Origin: Solimonas aquatica
GTDB lineage: Bacteria > Pseudomonadota > Gammaproteobacteria > Nevskiales > Nevskiaceae
Direction of reading: 5' to 3'
DNA: 64,000 nt
Assembly: GCF_900111015.1 (NCBI RefSeq)
Contig: NZ_FOFS01000012.1
Coordinates: 124,001 to 188,000, forward strand
Positions 8,521 through 16,416 of the stretch are shown here, in pieces; the first letter of the stretch is position 1; the number at the start of each line of letters is the position of its first letter. The position numbers and the translations under genes were made by a program. A model generated the notes under the pieces. That model was not told where the DNA came from. It made no database searches and was given only the letters and a program-made list of their open reading frames with translations.

Positions 8521-9507
8521 ATGAAGAAGGTTCCGGCAGCGCCGGTTCTGCTGTCGGTCCGGCAGCTGCGTGTGGAATTCGCCTCGCGAGGCCTGCTCTG
8601 GCGCCGACAGGCGCAGCTGCCGGCGCTCGATGGTCTGAGCTTTGATCTGGCTGCGGGCGAGATACTGGCGGTGGTGGGCGAATCCGGCTCCGGCAAGTCA
8701 ACCCTGGCCCGCACGCTCATGGGTTTGCAGGCGGCCACCGCTGGCTCGCTGAGCTATCGCGGCCAGGAGTTGCGCGGTCTGGGCAAGAAGCAGTGGCGGC
8801 CGCTGCGCCGCCACATCCAGATGGTGTTCCAGGATCCGGCGGCCAGCTTCAATCCGCGTCGCCGCATCGGCCAGGCCCTGGCCGAACCCCTGCAGGCCCT
8901 GCGTCCGGAGCTGGACGCCGCCGAGCGCACGCGTCGCGTCGCGGCGATGCTGGAACGCGTGGGCCTGTCCGCCGCCGATGCCCAGCGCCGCCCGCAGGAA
9001 TTCTCCGGTGGCCAGGCGCAGCGTCTGGCCATCGCCCGCGCGCTGATCGTCGAGCCCGAGCTGCTGGTCTGCGACGAGCCGGTTTCGGCGCTGGATGTTT
9101 CGGTGCAGGCCCAGATCATCAATCTGCTGCTGGAGCTCAAGCGCGAACGCGGGCTCACGCTGTTGTTCATCGCCCACGATCTGCCGCTGGTGCGGCATGT
9201 GGCGGATCGCGTGCTGGTGCTCTACTACGGCCGGCTCATGGAGCAGGCGGCGGTTGAAACCCTGTTCGCCTATCCTCGCCATCCCTACACGCGCGCCCTG
9301 CTGGCGGCGATTCCCGACAGCGGCGTGGATGCGCAATGCCGCGCGCTCGATGGCGAACGGCCCGCGCCCGGCATGCCGGGCTGCCTGTTCACCGCGCGCT
9401 GCCCGATGGCCGATGAGCAGTGCGCGCGGCGCCCGCCGCCGTCGCGGCGCTTCGCCGGCAACAGCCTCGCCGCCTGTCATTACGCGCGCGAGGATGTGCC
9501 GGCGTAG
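8521..9507 (+). CDS. Oligopeptide/dipeptide ABC transporter ATPase (OppF/DppF type), orphan
   Basis: ABC ATPase of 328 residues: Walker A GESGSGKS (53-60), Q-loop FQDPAAS, signature FSGGQAQR (161-168), Walker B LLVCDEP. Its C-terminal extension carries the oligopeptide-transporter Cys pattern (GCLFTARC, DEQC, ACHY), typical of OppF/DppF proteins and linked to an Fe-S site in relatives. No partner ATPase, permease or binding protein lies nearby, so it either serves a transporter encoded elsewhere or is a remnant of one. It follows dps closely and is convergent with the acyl-CoA dehydrogenase, with a 5-base gap. Confidence 0.85.
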   Translation: MKKVPAAPVLLSVRQLRVEFASRGLLWRRQAQLPALDGLSFDLAAGEILAVVGESGSGKSTLARTLMGLQAATAGSLSYRGQELRGLGKKQWRPLRRHIQMVFQDPAASFNPRRRIGQALAEPLQALRPELDAAERTRRVAAMLERVGLSAADAQRRPQEFSGGQAQRLAIARALIVEPELLVCDEPVSALDVSVQAQIINLLLELKRERGLTLLFIAHDLPLVRHVADRVLVLYYGRLMEQAAVETLFAYPRHPYTRALLAAIPDSGVDAQCRALDGERPAPGMPGCLFTARCPMADEQCARRPPPSRRFAGNSLAACHYAREDVPA

Positions 9508-9512
9508 ACGCC

Positions 9513-10691
9513 TTACGCCGCCGGCTTCTTCTTGCGCGGCAGGATGTTCATGGCCTTGGCGATGATGCCCAGCATCACCTCGTCTGCACCGCCGCCGATG
9601 GAGATCAGGCGCGTGTCGCGGTAGGCGCGCGCCGCGGGGTTGTCCCACATGAAGCCCTGGCCGCCCCAGAACTGCAGGCAGGCATCGGTGACCTCGCGCG
9701 AGACGCGACCGACCTTGAGCTTGCACATGCTGGCGAGCATGGCGATCTGCAGCGGGCTCTGTTCCCCGCGCAGGTATTCCTCGGTGGTCTGATAGGTCAG
9801 CGCCCTGAGCGCCTCCACCTCGGTGCGCAACTCGGCGAGGCGGAAGTGCACGTACTGATTGTCGAGCAGGCTCTGGCCGAAGGCCTGACGCTGGCCGGTG
9901 TAGGCGATGGTCTCGTCGATCAGGTTCACCAGACCGTCGATGCCGCTGGCGGCGCCGAACAGGCGCTCCTCCTGGAACTGCAGCATCTGATAGGTGAAGC
10001 CTGCGCCTTCCTGGCCGATCAGATTGCGCACCGGCACGCGCACCTCGTCGAAGAAGATCATCGCGGTATCGGAGCTGCGCATGCCCAGCTTGTCGAGCTT
10101 GGTCTGGCGCTCCACGCCGCGCGCATCCAGCGGCACGATGATCAGGCTCTTGTTCAGATGCGGCTTGCCCTCGCTGGTGTTGACCAGGGTGCAGGCCCAG
10201 TCGGACTGCGTGCCATTGGTGATCCACATCTTCGAGCCATTGATCACGTAGTCGCCGCCATCACGCCGCGCCGTGGTCTTGATGCCCGCCACATCCGAGC
10301 CGGCACCGGCTTCGGAGACGGCGATCGACACCACCTGCTCGCCGCGGATCGCCGGTTCGAGGTATTCCTTGCGCAGCTCATGCGAGCCGAAGCGCGCCAG
10401 TGCCGGCGTCGCCATGTCGGTCTGCACGCCGATGCCCATCGGCACGCCGCCGCAGCGGCAATGCCCCAGTGCCTGCGCGAACATCAGCTGATACGAGTAA
10501 TCCAGACCCTGGCCGCCATACGCGCTGGGCTTGGTGATGCCGAGCAGGCCCAGCGCGCCCATCTTGCGCAGCACCTCGTGCGCGGGCCAGATGCCTGCGC
10601 GCTCCCAGTCGGCCACGTGCGGATTGAGTTCCTGCTCGACGAAGCTCTTCACGCTCTCGTAGAGCGCGCGATGTTCTTGGGTAAGTTGCAT
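9513..10691 (-). CDS. Acyl-CoA dehydrogenase family protein
   Basis: FAD-dependent acyl-CoA alpha,beta-desaturase, 392 residues, full length for the family. The FAD/substrate motifs SEAGAGSDVAG and WITNG are present, and the C-terminal FWGGQGFMWDNP..RAYRDTR block is conserved. The catalytic Glu found in MCAD-type enzymes (YEGT) is replaced by glycine (SIGGGAD). However QEER at 240-243 supplies Glu at the helix-G position used by isovaleryl-CoA and long-chain dehydrogenases. This suggests a branched or isoprenoid-type acyl-CoA substrate, as an inference. No beta-oxidation partners are adjacent. Confidence 0.9.
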   Translation of the reverse strand: MQLTQEHRALYESVKSFVEQELNPHVADWERAGIWPAHEVLRKMGALGLLGITKPSAYGGQGLDYSYQLMFAQALGHCRCGGVPMGIGVQTDMATPALARFGSHELRKEYLEPAIRGEQVVSIAVSEAGAGSDVAGIKTTARRDGGDYVINGSKMWITNGTQSDWACTLVNTSEGKPHLNKSLIIVPLDARGVERQTKLDKLGMRSSDTAMIFFDEVRVPVRNLIGQEGAGFTYQMLQFQEERLFGAASGIDGLVNLIDETIAYTGQRQAFGQSLLDNQYVHFRLAELRTEVEALRALTYQTTEEYLRGEQSPLQIAMLASMCKLKVGRVSREVTDACLQFWGGQGFMWDNPAARAYRDTRLISIGGGADEVMLGIIAKAMNILPRKKKPAA

Positions 10692-10790
10692 TACTGTGAG
10701 CCCGATTGAAGGATCGAGTTCGTTTTATAGGGAGCTTCTCATCCCTGCGTCAATTGCACGCACGCGCTGCGTGAAAAAAGGTAACGACGA

Positions 10791-11657
10791 TTACTGAGCG
10801 ATTGCGGAAGGCGCCTGCTCACGCGCGCTTGGCATGGGCGGGCGCTGCTTCAGGCGCAGCGCGAACAGCCAGGGCCAGCGCTTGCCGGTGACATAGAAGA
10901 CGTCGCGCTTGCGATCCCAGGCGATGCCGTTGAGCACCGCCTCGCTGTCGAAGGCCACGGCGTCCGTGCGCATCTGCTGGCGCAGCGGCGACAGATCCAG
11001 ATAGGCGCGCACCTGCCCGCTGTGCGGATCGATGAGCACGATGCGATCCGAGTGCCAGAGGTTGGCGAACACCAGACCATGCGCGTATTCGAGTTCGTTG
11101 AGTTGCGTCAGGGGCTGGCCATCGAGCCGCACTTCCAGCACGCGCGTGATCGCGAAGTCATCGGCGCGACGGAAAGTCAGACGCGCGCTGCCGTCACTCA
11201 TGATCAGGCCGCTGGCATCGTGTGTGAGGCCCCAACCTTCGCCCTCATAGTGCAAGGTCTTGAGCGTTTCGAAGCGCTCGTTGAGCACCAGGGCGCGCTG
11301 CTCGCGCCAGCTCAGCAGGTAGTAGCGCGAGTCGAAGAAAGTGAGGCCTTCGGCGAACACATCGGCCGGCAAAGGCAGGCGCAAAAGCGGCTCGACTTGC
11401 GCAATCTTGCGCAAAATCAGCGCGGAACGGCCATACAGGCCACTGCTTTCCACCAACCGTTCGTCAACCCATTCAAGCCCTTCGGTGAAGATTTCGGGGT
11501 TGTGTGGCAGGCGTGAAACGAGCTCGAAGTCAAGACGTTGAATCGAGCTGAAAGCCGCATCAATGCTACGTTTTGATGAAGGACCTTGTGCATGACTCGG
11601 CGCTCCAGTCAAGCAAAAAAACAGTAGCAGGAACAGGGGCGGGCGAACGGTCGGCAT
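10791..11657 (-). CDS. Glutaminyl-peptide cyclotransferase (bacterial beta-propeller type)
   Basis: Secreted enzyme converting N-terminal Gln (or Glu) of peptides to pyroglutamate, 288 residues. A signal peptide is evident (PPLFLLLFFCLTGAPSHAQ). Family landmarks run in order: PHNPEIFTEGLEW, ESSGLYGRS, EGLT, EGWGLT with MSDGS, LNELEY, NLWHSD, LNGIAWD and VTGKRWPWLF. Together these mark the plant/bacterial QC fold (Glu_cyclase_2) rather than the mammalian zinc form. It stands alone on the minus strand, separated by about 100 bases from the acyl-CoA dehydrogenase. Confidence 0.9.
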   Translation of the reverse strand: MPTVRPPLFLLLFFCLTGAPSHAQGPSSKRSIDAAFSSIQRLDFELVSRLPHNPEIFTEGLEWVDERLVESSGLYGRSALILRKIAQVEPLLRLPLPADVFAEGLTFFDSRYYLLSWREQRALVLNERFETLKTLHYEGEGWGLTHDASGLIMSDGSARLTFRRADDFAITRVLEVRLDGQPLTQLNELEYAHGLVFANLWHSDRIVLIDPHSGQVRAYLDLSPLRQQMRTDAVAFDSEAVLNGIAWDRKRDVFYVTGKRWPWLFALRLKQRPPMPSAREQAPSAIAQ

Positions 11658-11790
11658 GGCTTGACTGTAATAAAGACGTTGATTTGAAAACTTTTTATCA
11701 GTAAAAATTCACAACGTGGAAACGCGTATAGGTGTTTCCAAATCCGCGCGGAGAGTTCCGCGAACATGTGCATCGATGGAGAAAGTGTCA

Positions 11791-11934
11791 ATGGCGATTA
11801 AGAAAGCTGCAAAGAAGGCTGCGAAGAAGGCGACCAAGAAGGCTGCCAAGAAGGTCGCGAAGAAGGCTGTGAAGAAGGTTGCCAAGAAGGCCGCCAAGAA
11901 GGTTGCCAAGAAGGCCGCGGCGAAGAAGAAGTAA
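11791..11934 (+). CDS. Histone H1-like lysine-rich nucleoid protein, 47 residues
   Basis: Almost entirely a four-residue repeat: MAIKK followed by about ten xxKK units (AAKK, ATKK, VAKK, AVKK), ending AAAKKK. Such low-complexity Lys/Ala proteins resemble the C-terminal tail of eukaryotic histone H1 and bacterial Hc/AlgP-like proteins, and are expected to bind and compact DNA. ATG 11791 is chosen because GGAGA lies 8 bases upstream; the frame is open further upstream (ATG 11776), but that part looks non-coding. The DNA is a degenerate 12-bp repeat and so prone to length variation. Single gene in an AT-rich surrounding. Confidence 0.75.
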   Translation: MAIKKAAKKAAKKATKKAAKKVAKKAVKKVAKKAAKKVAKKAAAKKK

Positions 11935-12039
11935 GCGGATCTGTACTACCGCACGGGCGGTTGGTCAGGGAGTGTATTGGGGAAGCGACCGCCCGTTACC
12001 TACACGACAAATACCGAACGCTTTAATCTATCTTGACGC

Positions 12040-12078
12040 CGCGGCTGCCCGATCTTCGAGTAGCCGCGTTTTCTTTTT
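12040..12078 (+). terminator. Probable terminator upstream of yicC
   Basis: Seven-bp stem CGCGGCT / AGCCGCG with a 15-base loop, followed by a T-rich run (TTTTCTTTTT). It could end the H1-like transcript. Another inverted repeat (ACGGGCGGT...ACCGCCCGT, about 11953-11992) precedes it in the 238-base gap. Confidence 0.6.
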
Positions 12079-12172
12079 CCGGTGCCGCTTTCGCGCGCGC
12101 GACCGGAATCTCCCGCGGGACGGCAGCACTTTCACCGTCGCCTGATGCGGGGCCCCTGAAGGGAGACACGCC

Positions 12173-13039
12173 ATGATTCACAGCATGACCGGCTATGCAC
12201 GCGTCGAGACCACTGCGCCCTGGGGGCGGCTGAGCTGGGAGATGCGCTCGGTCAATCACCGCTATCTCGACGTGCAGCTCAAGCTGCCCGAGGACTTCCG
12301 CGTGCTGGAGGGCGAGCTGCGTCAGGCCGCCAGCGCCAGGCTCTCGCGCGGCAAGATCGAATGCGGCCTGCGCTATGTGCGCGAGTCCGCCGGCGAGGAA
12401 GCCATCGAGCTGGATCGCCGTCGCCTGGCGCAGCTCAAGGACGCGCTGGACACCGTTACCCATGAGCTGGGCGCCACCACCGCCGCTGATCCGGTGCGAG
12501 TGCTGAGCTTTCCCGGCGTGATGCGCGAGCAGCAGGCCGATTTCGCGCCCATGCTCGCGGCCGCACGCAAGCTGTTCGAGGCGGCGCTGGCCGACTTCAC
12601 CGCCATGCGCGCCCGCGAGGGCGAGCGGCTCAAGACCTACATCGAAGAGCGTTGCCAGCTGCTTGCCGAGCTGGTGGCGCAGGTGCGCGCGCGTTACCCG
12701 CTGGTGCGCGAGCAGTGGCTGCAGCGTCTGCGCGCACGCTGCGCCGAGCTGGGCGTGGAAGTGGAGCCGCAGCGGCTGGCACAGGAAGTGGCGCTCAATG
12801 CCCAGCGCCTGGATGTGGAAGAAGAGATGTCGCGCCTGCTCAGCCATCTGCAGGAAGTGCGGCAGGCCCTGGAGCGCGGCGAATCGGTGGGCCGGCGTCT
12901 GGACTTCCTGATGCAGGAGCTCAATCGCGAAGCCAACACCCTGTCTTCCAAGTCCCAGGACGCGGAGATGACGCGCTGCGCGGTGGAGATGAAGGTCGCC
13001 ATCGAACAGATCCGCGAACAGGTGCAGAACATCGAGTAA
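12173..13039 (+). CDS. yicC: YicC family endoribonuclease
   Basis: Member of the YicC/YloC family, whose E. coli protein degrades small RNAs such as RyhB. 288 residues, the usual length. The N-terminal MIHSMTGYARVE and MRSVNHRYLDVQLKLPE blocks and the C-terminal LDFLMQELNREANTLSSKSQD block are the family hallmarks. RBS GGGAG precedes the ATG. It precedes gmk, the arrangement common in many bacteria, with 98 bases between them. Confidence 0.95.
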   Translation: MIHSMTGYARVETTAPWGRLSWEMRSVNHRYLDVQLKLPEDFRVLEGELRQAASARLSRGKIECGLRYVRESAGEEAIELDRRRLAQLKDALDTVTHELGATTAADPVRVLSFPGVMREQQADFAPMLAAARKLFEAALADFTAMRAREGERLKTYIEERCQLLAELVAQVRARYPLVREQWLQRLRARCAELGVEVEPQRLAQEVALNAQRLDVEEEMSRLLSHLQEVRQALERGESVGRRLDFLMQELNREANTLSSKSQDAEMTRCAVEMKVAIEQIREQVQNIE

Positions 13040-13137
13040 GGTTGCCGGACCCGCTGAACGATTTTTCCGTCCATGCCCGTCGCACGCATCCGATCCGCCA
13101 AGGCAATGCCGCTGTCTTCTCTCCGGAGTCTGTGCCC

Positions 13138-13767
13138 ATGACCCAGGGCAGCCTGTTCATCGTCTCGGCGCCCAGCGGCGGCGGCAAGACCAGTCTCACC
13201 CGCGCGCTGCTGCCGTATCTGGCGCGGCACGGGGTGCAGGCCAGCATCTCGGTGTCCTTCACCACGCGCGCCGCACGGCCCGGTGAGCAGGCGGGCGTGC
13301 ATTACCACTTCGTCGACGAGGCGGCCTTCGTGGCGCGCATCGCGGGTGGCGGCTTTCTGGAGCACGCACAGGTCTTCGGCCGCCGCTACGGCACCGGTCT
13401 GCCGGAGACGCGCGCGCTGCTGGATGCCGGTCAGGATGTGATTCTGGATATCGACTGGCAGGGTGCGCGGCAGGTGCGTCAGCAGTGGCCGCAGGCGGTG
13501 TCGATCTTCATCCTGCCGCCTTCGGTGGCGGAGCTGGAACGGCGCCTGCGCGCGCGCAGCCAGGACAGCGAGGCGGTGATTGCGGCGCGCATGGACGAGG
13601 CGCATCAGGAGATCGCCCACCATAATGAGTACGACTACCTGATCGTGAACGAGGACTTCGATACCGCCCTGGCCGAGCTGGCGGCGGTGTTTCTGGAGCC
13701 GCGCCTGCGCGCGCGCCGGCAGAACGACCGCCACGCGGCGCTGATCGCCGCCCTGCTGGCCAATTAA
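13138..13767 (+). CDS. gmk: Guanylate kinase
   Basis: Phosphorylates GMP to GDP with ATP; 209 residues. P-loop SAPSGGGKTSL near the N-terminus, the GMP-binding SVSFTTRAARPGE and GVHYHF segments, ILDIDWQGA, and the lid-region basic stretch are all present. The frame is open far upstream, but ATG 13138 with GGAG 8 bases ahead gives the canonical length and N-terminus. Its stop lies in a small palindrome (GGCCA-ATTAA-TGGCC), 60 bases ahead of rpoZ. Confidence 0.96.
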   Translation: MTQGSLFIVSAPSGGGKTSLTRALLPYLARHGVQASISVSFTTRAARPGEQAGVHYHFVDEAAFVARIAGGGFLEHAQVFGRRYGTGLPETRALLDAGQDVILDIDWQGARQVRQQWPQAVSIFILPPSVAELERRLRARSQDSEAVIAARMDEAHQEIAHHNEYDYLIVNEDFDTALAELAAVFLEPRLRARRQNDRHAALIAALLAN

Positions 13768-13827
13768 TGGCCGGATGCGCTATATTCCGCCGCCTTTCGC
13801 TGGACCTTTCCTATTTAGAGTGATGTC

Positions 13828-14091
13828 ATGGCCCGTGTAACCGTTGAAGACTGCCTGGAACGCATCCCCAATCAGTTCGATCTGACCCTGGTCGCCGCCA
13901 AGCGCGCCCGCCAGCTGGCGCGCGGCGCCGAAGCGCATCTGCCCTGGGGCAATCACAAGTCCACGGTGCTGTCCCTGCGCGAGATCGCCGAGGGTTATAC
14001 CGACCGTGGCGTGCTGGACGAGGTCGATCTGCCGGCCGTGCAGCAGCCGAAGATGGAACTCGAAGCGCTGGATCCGTCCTTCGACGCCTGA
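13828..14091 (+). CDS. rpoZ: DNA-directed RNA polymerase omega subunit
   Basis: Omega subunit assists RNA polymerase assembly and contributes a ppGpp site. 87 residues beginning MARVTVEDCLERIPNQFDLT, the invariant family start, with ATKRARQL-type core (AAKRARQLARGA). A TATATT element at 13781-13786 may be a -10 box of its own promoter. spoT, which follows rpoZ in many gammaproteobacteria, is absent here; a terminator and convergent genes follow. Confidence 0.97.
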   Translation: MARVTVEDCLERIPNQFDLTLVAAKRARQLARGAEAHLPWGNHKSTVLSLREIAEGYTDRGVLDEVDLPAVQQPKMELEALDPSFDA

Positions 14092-14111
14092 TTCGCCGCC
14101 CGGCTTCGCAA

Positions 14112-14136
14112 GAAACCCCTCCTCGCGAGGGGTTTC
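14112..14136 (+). terminator. Terminator after rpoZ
   Basis: Perfect 10-bp stem GAAACCCCTC / GAGGGGTTTC with a 5-base loop. The T-run is short (GTTTCGTCGTT). It separates rpoZ from the convergent lipA unit. Confidence 0.75.
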
Positions 14137-14157
14137 GTCGTTATGGCGGGCGAACGC

Positions 14158-14574
14158 TCAGCGGATGCGGCGTACCCGGGTCTGCAGATTCAGCGCATCG
14201 ATCTTCAGCCAGTAGCCGCCCAGCGCGCTCTTTTCGATGGTGACGGCGGCATCACGCACCCGGAAGTACGCGGGGCGATCACCGGCGTTCTGCCAGACCT
14301 GGCCGTTCTCCAGCGTGAAGCGGGTCTTGGCGTCCCAACCCTGCAGCTCGCCCGGGATGCGGCTGTGCAGGGGCTGCTCCTGCATCTCGCTCTGGCTGTG
14401 GCCGGGCAGTTGCTCGGCGCCCAGGGATTGGTCGGCGACGGGTGCGGTGCCGGCGAGCTGGTCGTAACAGGCCAGGCGCGCGCTGTCCTCGGCGATGGCG
14501 CGGCACGACGGCCAGTCCTGGGCGAGTGCCGTCACCGGCAGCGCGGCGAACAGCAGCATCGCCGCCGGGCGCAT
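14158..14574 (-). CDS. Exported protein with C-x(11)-C motif, coupled to lipA
   Basis: 138 residues, no family named with confidence. A clear signal peptide ([18 protein letters not shown], cleavage before QDWP) is followed by a short Cys pair, CRAIAEDSARLACYDQLAG, then an acidic/polar linker. The C-terminal domain, around GWDAKTRFTLENGQVWQN, looks like a small beta-strand-rich domain. The two cysteines could form a disulfide in the periplasm. Its ATG overlaps the lipA stop (ATGA at 14571-14574 region), so it is translated from the lipA transcript; a functional link is not obvious. Confidence 0.65.
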   Translation of the reverse strand: MRPAAMLLFAALPVTALAQDWPSCRAIAEDSARLACYDQLAGTAPVADQSLGAEQLPGHSQSEMQEQPLHSRIPGELQGWDAKTRFTLENGQVWQNAGDRPAYFRVRDAAVTIEKSALGGYWLKIDALNLQTRVRRIR

Positions 14575-15551
14575 CAGCGCTCCAGCACCTGCGAGGCCTG
14601 CAGATCGGCGTGATAGCTGGAGCGCACCATCGGGCCGCTGGCCACATGCGAGAAGCCCATCTGCTCGCCGAGCACGCGCAGGCGCTCGAACTCCTCGGGG
14701 TGCACGTAGCGCGCCACCGGCAGATGATTCTTGGAAGGCTGCAGGTACTGGCCCAGCGTGAGCATGTCCACGCCGTGCGCGCGCAGATCACGCATCACCT
14801 GCTCGATCTCCTCGATCTCCTCGCCCAGGCCCAGCATCAGGCCGGACTTGGTCGGCACCTGCGGATGCAGGGTCTTGAAGCGTTCCAGCAGATCCAGCGA
14901 CCACTCGTAATCCGAACCCGGGCGCGCCTGCTTGTAGAGCCGCGGCACGGTTTCCAGATTGTGGTTGAACACATCCGGTGGCGTGTCCTTGAAGATGCTC
15001 AGCGCCGGGTCCATGCGACCGCGAAAGTCCGGCACCAGCACCTCGATGCTCAGCTCGGGCGAGAGCCGGCGCGACTCGCGGATGCAGGATGCGAAGTGCG
15101 CGGCGCCGCCGTCGGGCAGATCGTCGCGATCCACCGAGGTGATCACCACGTAACGCAGGCGCATGTCGGCGATGGTTCTGGCGAGGTTCGCCGGTTCATC
15201 CTGATCCAGCGGATTGGGCCGGCCATGCGCGACGTCGCAGAACGGGCAGCGCCGCGTGCAGATGTCGCCCATGATCATGAAGGTCGCGGTGCCCTTGCCG
15301 AAGCACTCGCCCAGATTGGGGCAGGCGGCTTCCTCGCAGACCGTGTGCAGCTTGTTGGCGCGCAGCGCTTCCTTGATGCGCGCGACTTCCGGCGTGCCCT
15401 GGCTCTTGGCGCGAATCCAGCTGGGCTTGCGCAGCGGCGTGTCGGTGACTTCGATCTTCACCGGGATGCGCGCCATCTTCTCGGCGCCGCGCAGCTTCTC
15501 GCCCTGCACGACGGGCTTGCGGACGGGATCGACGGGGGGATTGGCGCTCAT
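14574..15551 (-). CDS. lipA: Lipoyl synthase
   Basis: Radical SAM enzyme inserting two sulfurs into protein-bound octanoyl chains to make lipoate. Both cluster motifs are present: the auxiliary cluster C-x4-C-x5-C ([13 protein letters not shown]) and the radical SAM CxxxCxxC (CTRRCPFC), plus the C-terminal RSSYHA containing the auxiliary-cluster serine. Start chosen at MSANPP (325 residues); an in-frame ATG 36 bases upstream gives 337, and no strong ribosome site decides. lipB, often adjacent, is not in the window. Confidence 0.95.
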   Translation of the reverse strand: MSANPPVDPVRKPVVQGEKLRGAEKMARIPVKIEVTDTPLRKPSWIRAKSQGTPEVARIKEALRANKLHTVCEEAACPNLGECFGKGTATFMIMGDICTRRCPFCDVAHGRPNPLDQDEPANLARTIADMRLRYVVITSVDRDDLPDGGAAHFASCIRESRRLSPELSIEVLVPDFRGRMDPALSIFKDTPPDVFNHNLETVPRLYKQARPGSDYEWSLDLLERFKTLHPQVPTKSGLMLGLGEEIEEIEQVMRDLRAHGVDMLTLGQYLQPSKNHLPVARYVHPEEFERLRVLGEQMGFSHVASGPMVRSSYHADLQASQVLER

Positions 15552-15628
15552 GGGTATCAAGCTCGGCAGCGGGAAATCAGCCGCCATTGTACCCGGGCCG
15601 CCGCAGCGGCGGCCCGCGCCGGGCCCAA

Positions 15629-16402
15629 TCAGGCCGCCAGCGACAGAGGTGCCTGCGCCTCCGGGCTCGCGTCATGGCCCAGTGCGCCGGCAATGGCCTG
15701 ACGCGCGGCTTCGGCCAGGGCGTCGCGCTCGCGGCCGGTGCTGGGCAGCGGCGCGCAGTAAATCACTTCCACCACCAGCTCGGGTTCGCGCAGCACGCGC
15801 AGCACGTGACGCAGCAGATCGTCATCGCCGATGAAGGGCGCGATCTGCCGGCCGCCACGGCCGGGCGCATAGCGCAGGGCAATCGGCTGTACCATCGCGC
15901 CACTTTCGATGGCCGCGCCCAGCAGCCGGCCATGAAACGGCAGCAGGCTGCTGCCGTCGCTGGTGGTGCCTTCCGGAAACAGGGTGATGCTGCCGCCCGC
16001 TTGCAGATGCCCCAGCAGCTGATTGAGCAGGGGCCGCGAACCGCCCTTGCCGCGCCGGATGAAGAAGGTGCCGCAGGCGCTGGCGAAGGTGCCGGCGACC
16101 GGCCAGTGGCGGATTTCCGATTTGGCGATGAACTGCGTGCGCTCGCAGGCGCCGATCAGCGGGATGTCCAGCCAGGAGACATGATTGGCCACGCTCATGC
16201 GCGTGCCGGCATGCGGCTGCCCGCTGCGCTGCACGCGCAGATTGAGAATGCGCAGCAGCCGGCCGTGCCACCATTGCGTGAGCATCAGCCGGTCGATGCG
16301 TTTGCCGCCTTCGACGGCGAGCACGCCGGCCAGGCTCAGGCCGCAGAGCAGATGCGCGCTCAGGCGCAGGGTTTTGAGCGTGACGCGAAACGCGGCCAGC
16401 AT
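15629..16402 (-). CDS. 1-acyl-glycerol-3-phosphate acyltransferase-like protein (PlsC/OlsA type)
   Basis: Inner-membrane acyltransferase, about 257 residues. It has the NHVSWLD motif (HX4D), an FIRRGKGG segment, and FPEGTTSDG, all standard for the PlsC family. An N-terminal hydrophobic helix precedes the catalytic domain. Start taken at ATG 16402, which begins [11 protein letters not shown] 14 bases after the upstream stop; a longer frame from 16444 would overlap that gene. It directly follows an OlsB-like N-acyltransferase, the order expected for ornithine-lipid type aminolipid synthesis (OlsB then OlsA), so an O-acyltransferase role on a lyso-aminolipid is inferred. A phosphatidate-forming PlsC role cannot be excluded. 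Confidence 0.82.
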   Translation of the reverse strand: MLAAFRVTLKTLRLSAHLLCGLSLAGVLAVEGGKRIDRLMLTQWWHGRLLRILNLRVQRSGQPHAGTRMSVANHVSWLDIPLIGACERTQFIAKSEIRHWPVAGTFASACGTFFIRRGKGGSRPLLNQLLGHLQAGGSITLFPEGTTSDGSSLLPFHGRLLGAAIESGAMVQPIALRYAPGRGGRQIAPFIGDDDLLRHVLRVLREPELVVEVIYCAPLPSTGRERDALAEAARQAIAGALGHDASPEAQAPLSLAA

Positions 16403-16416
16403 GAGAGGCGCCGTGC

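Noticed and set aside
9513-10691. Acyl-CoA dehydrogenase as catalytically dead for lack of the C-terminal Glu
   Set aside because: Glu at 241-242 provides the alternative base position known in isovaleryl-CoA and long-chain enzymes.
11716-11790. Longer N-terminus for the H1-like protein
   Set aside because: No ribosome site and no Lys/Ala character; GGAGA is placed for ATG 11791.
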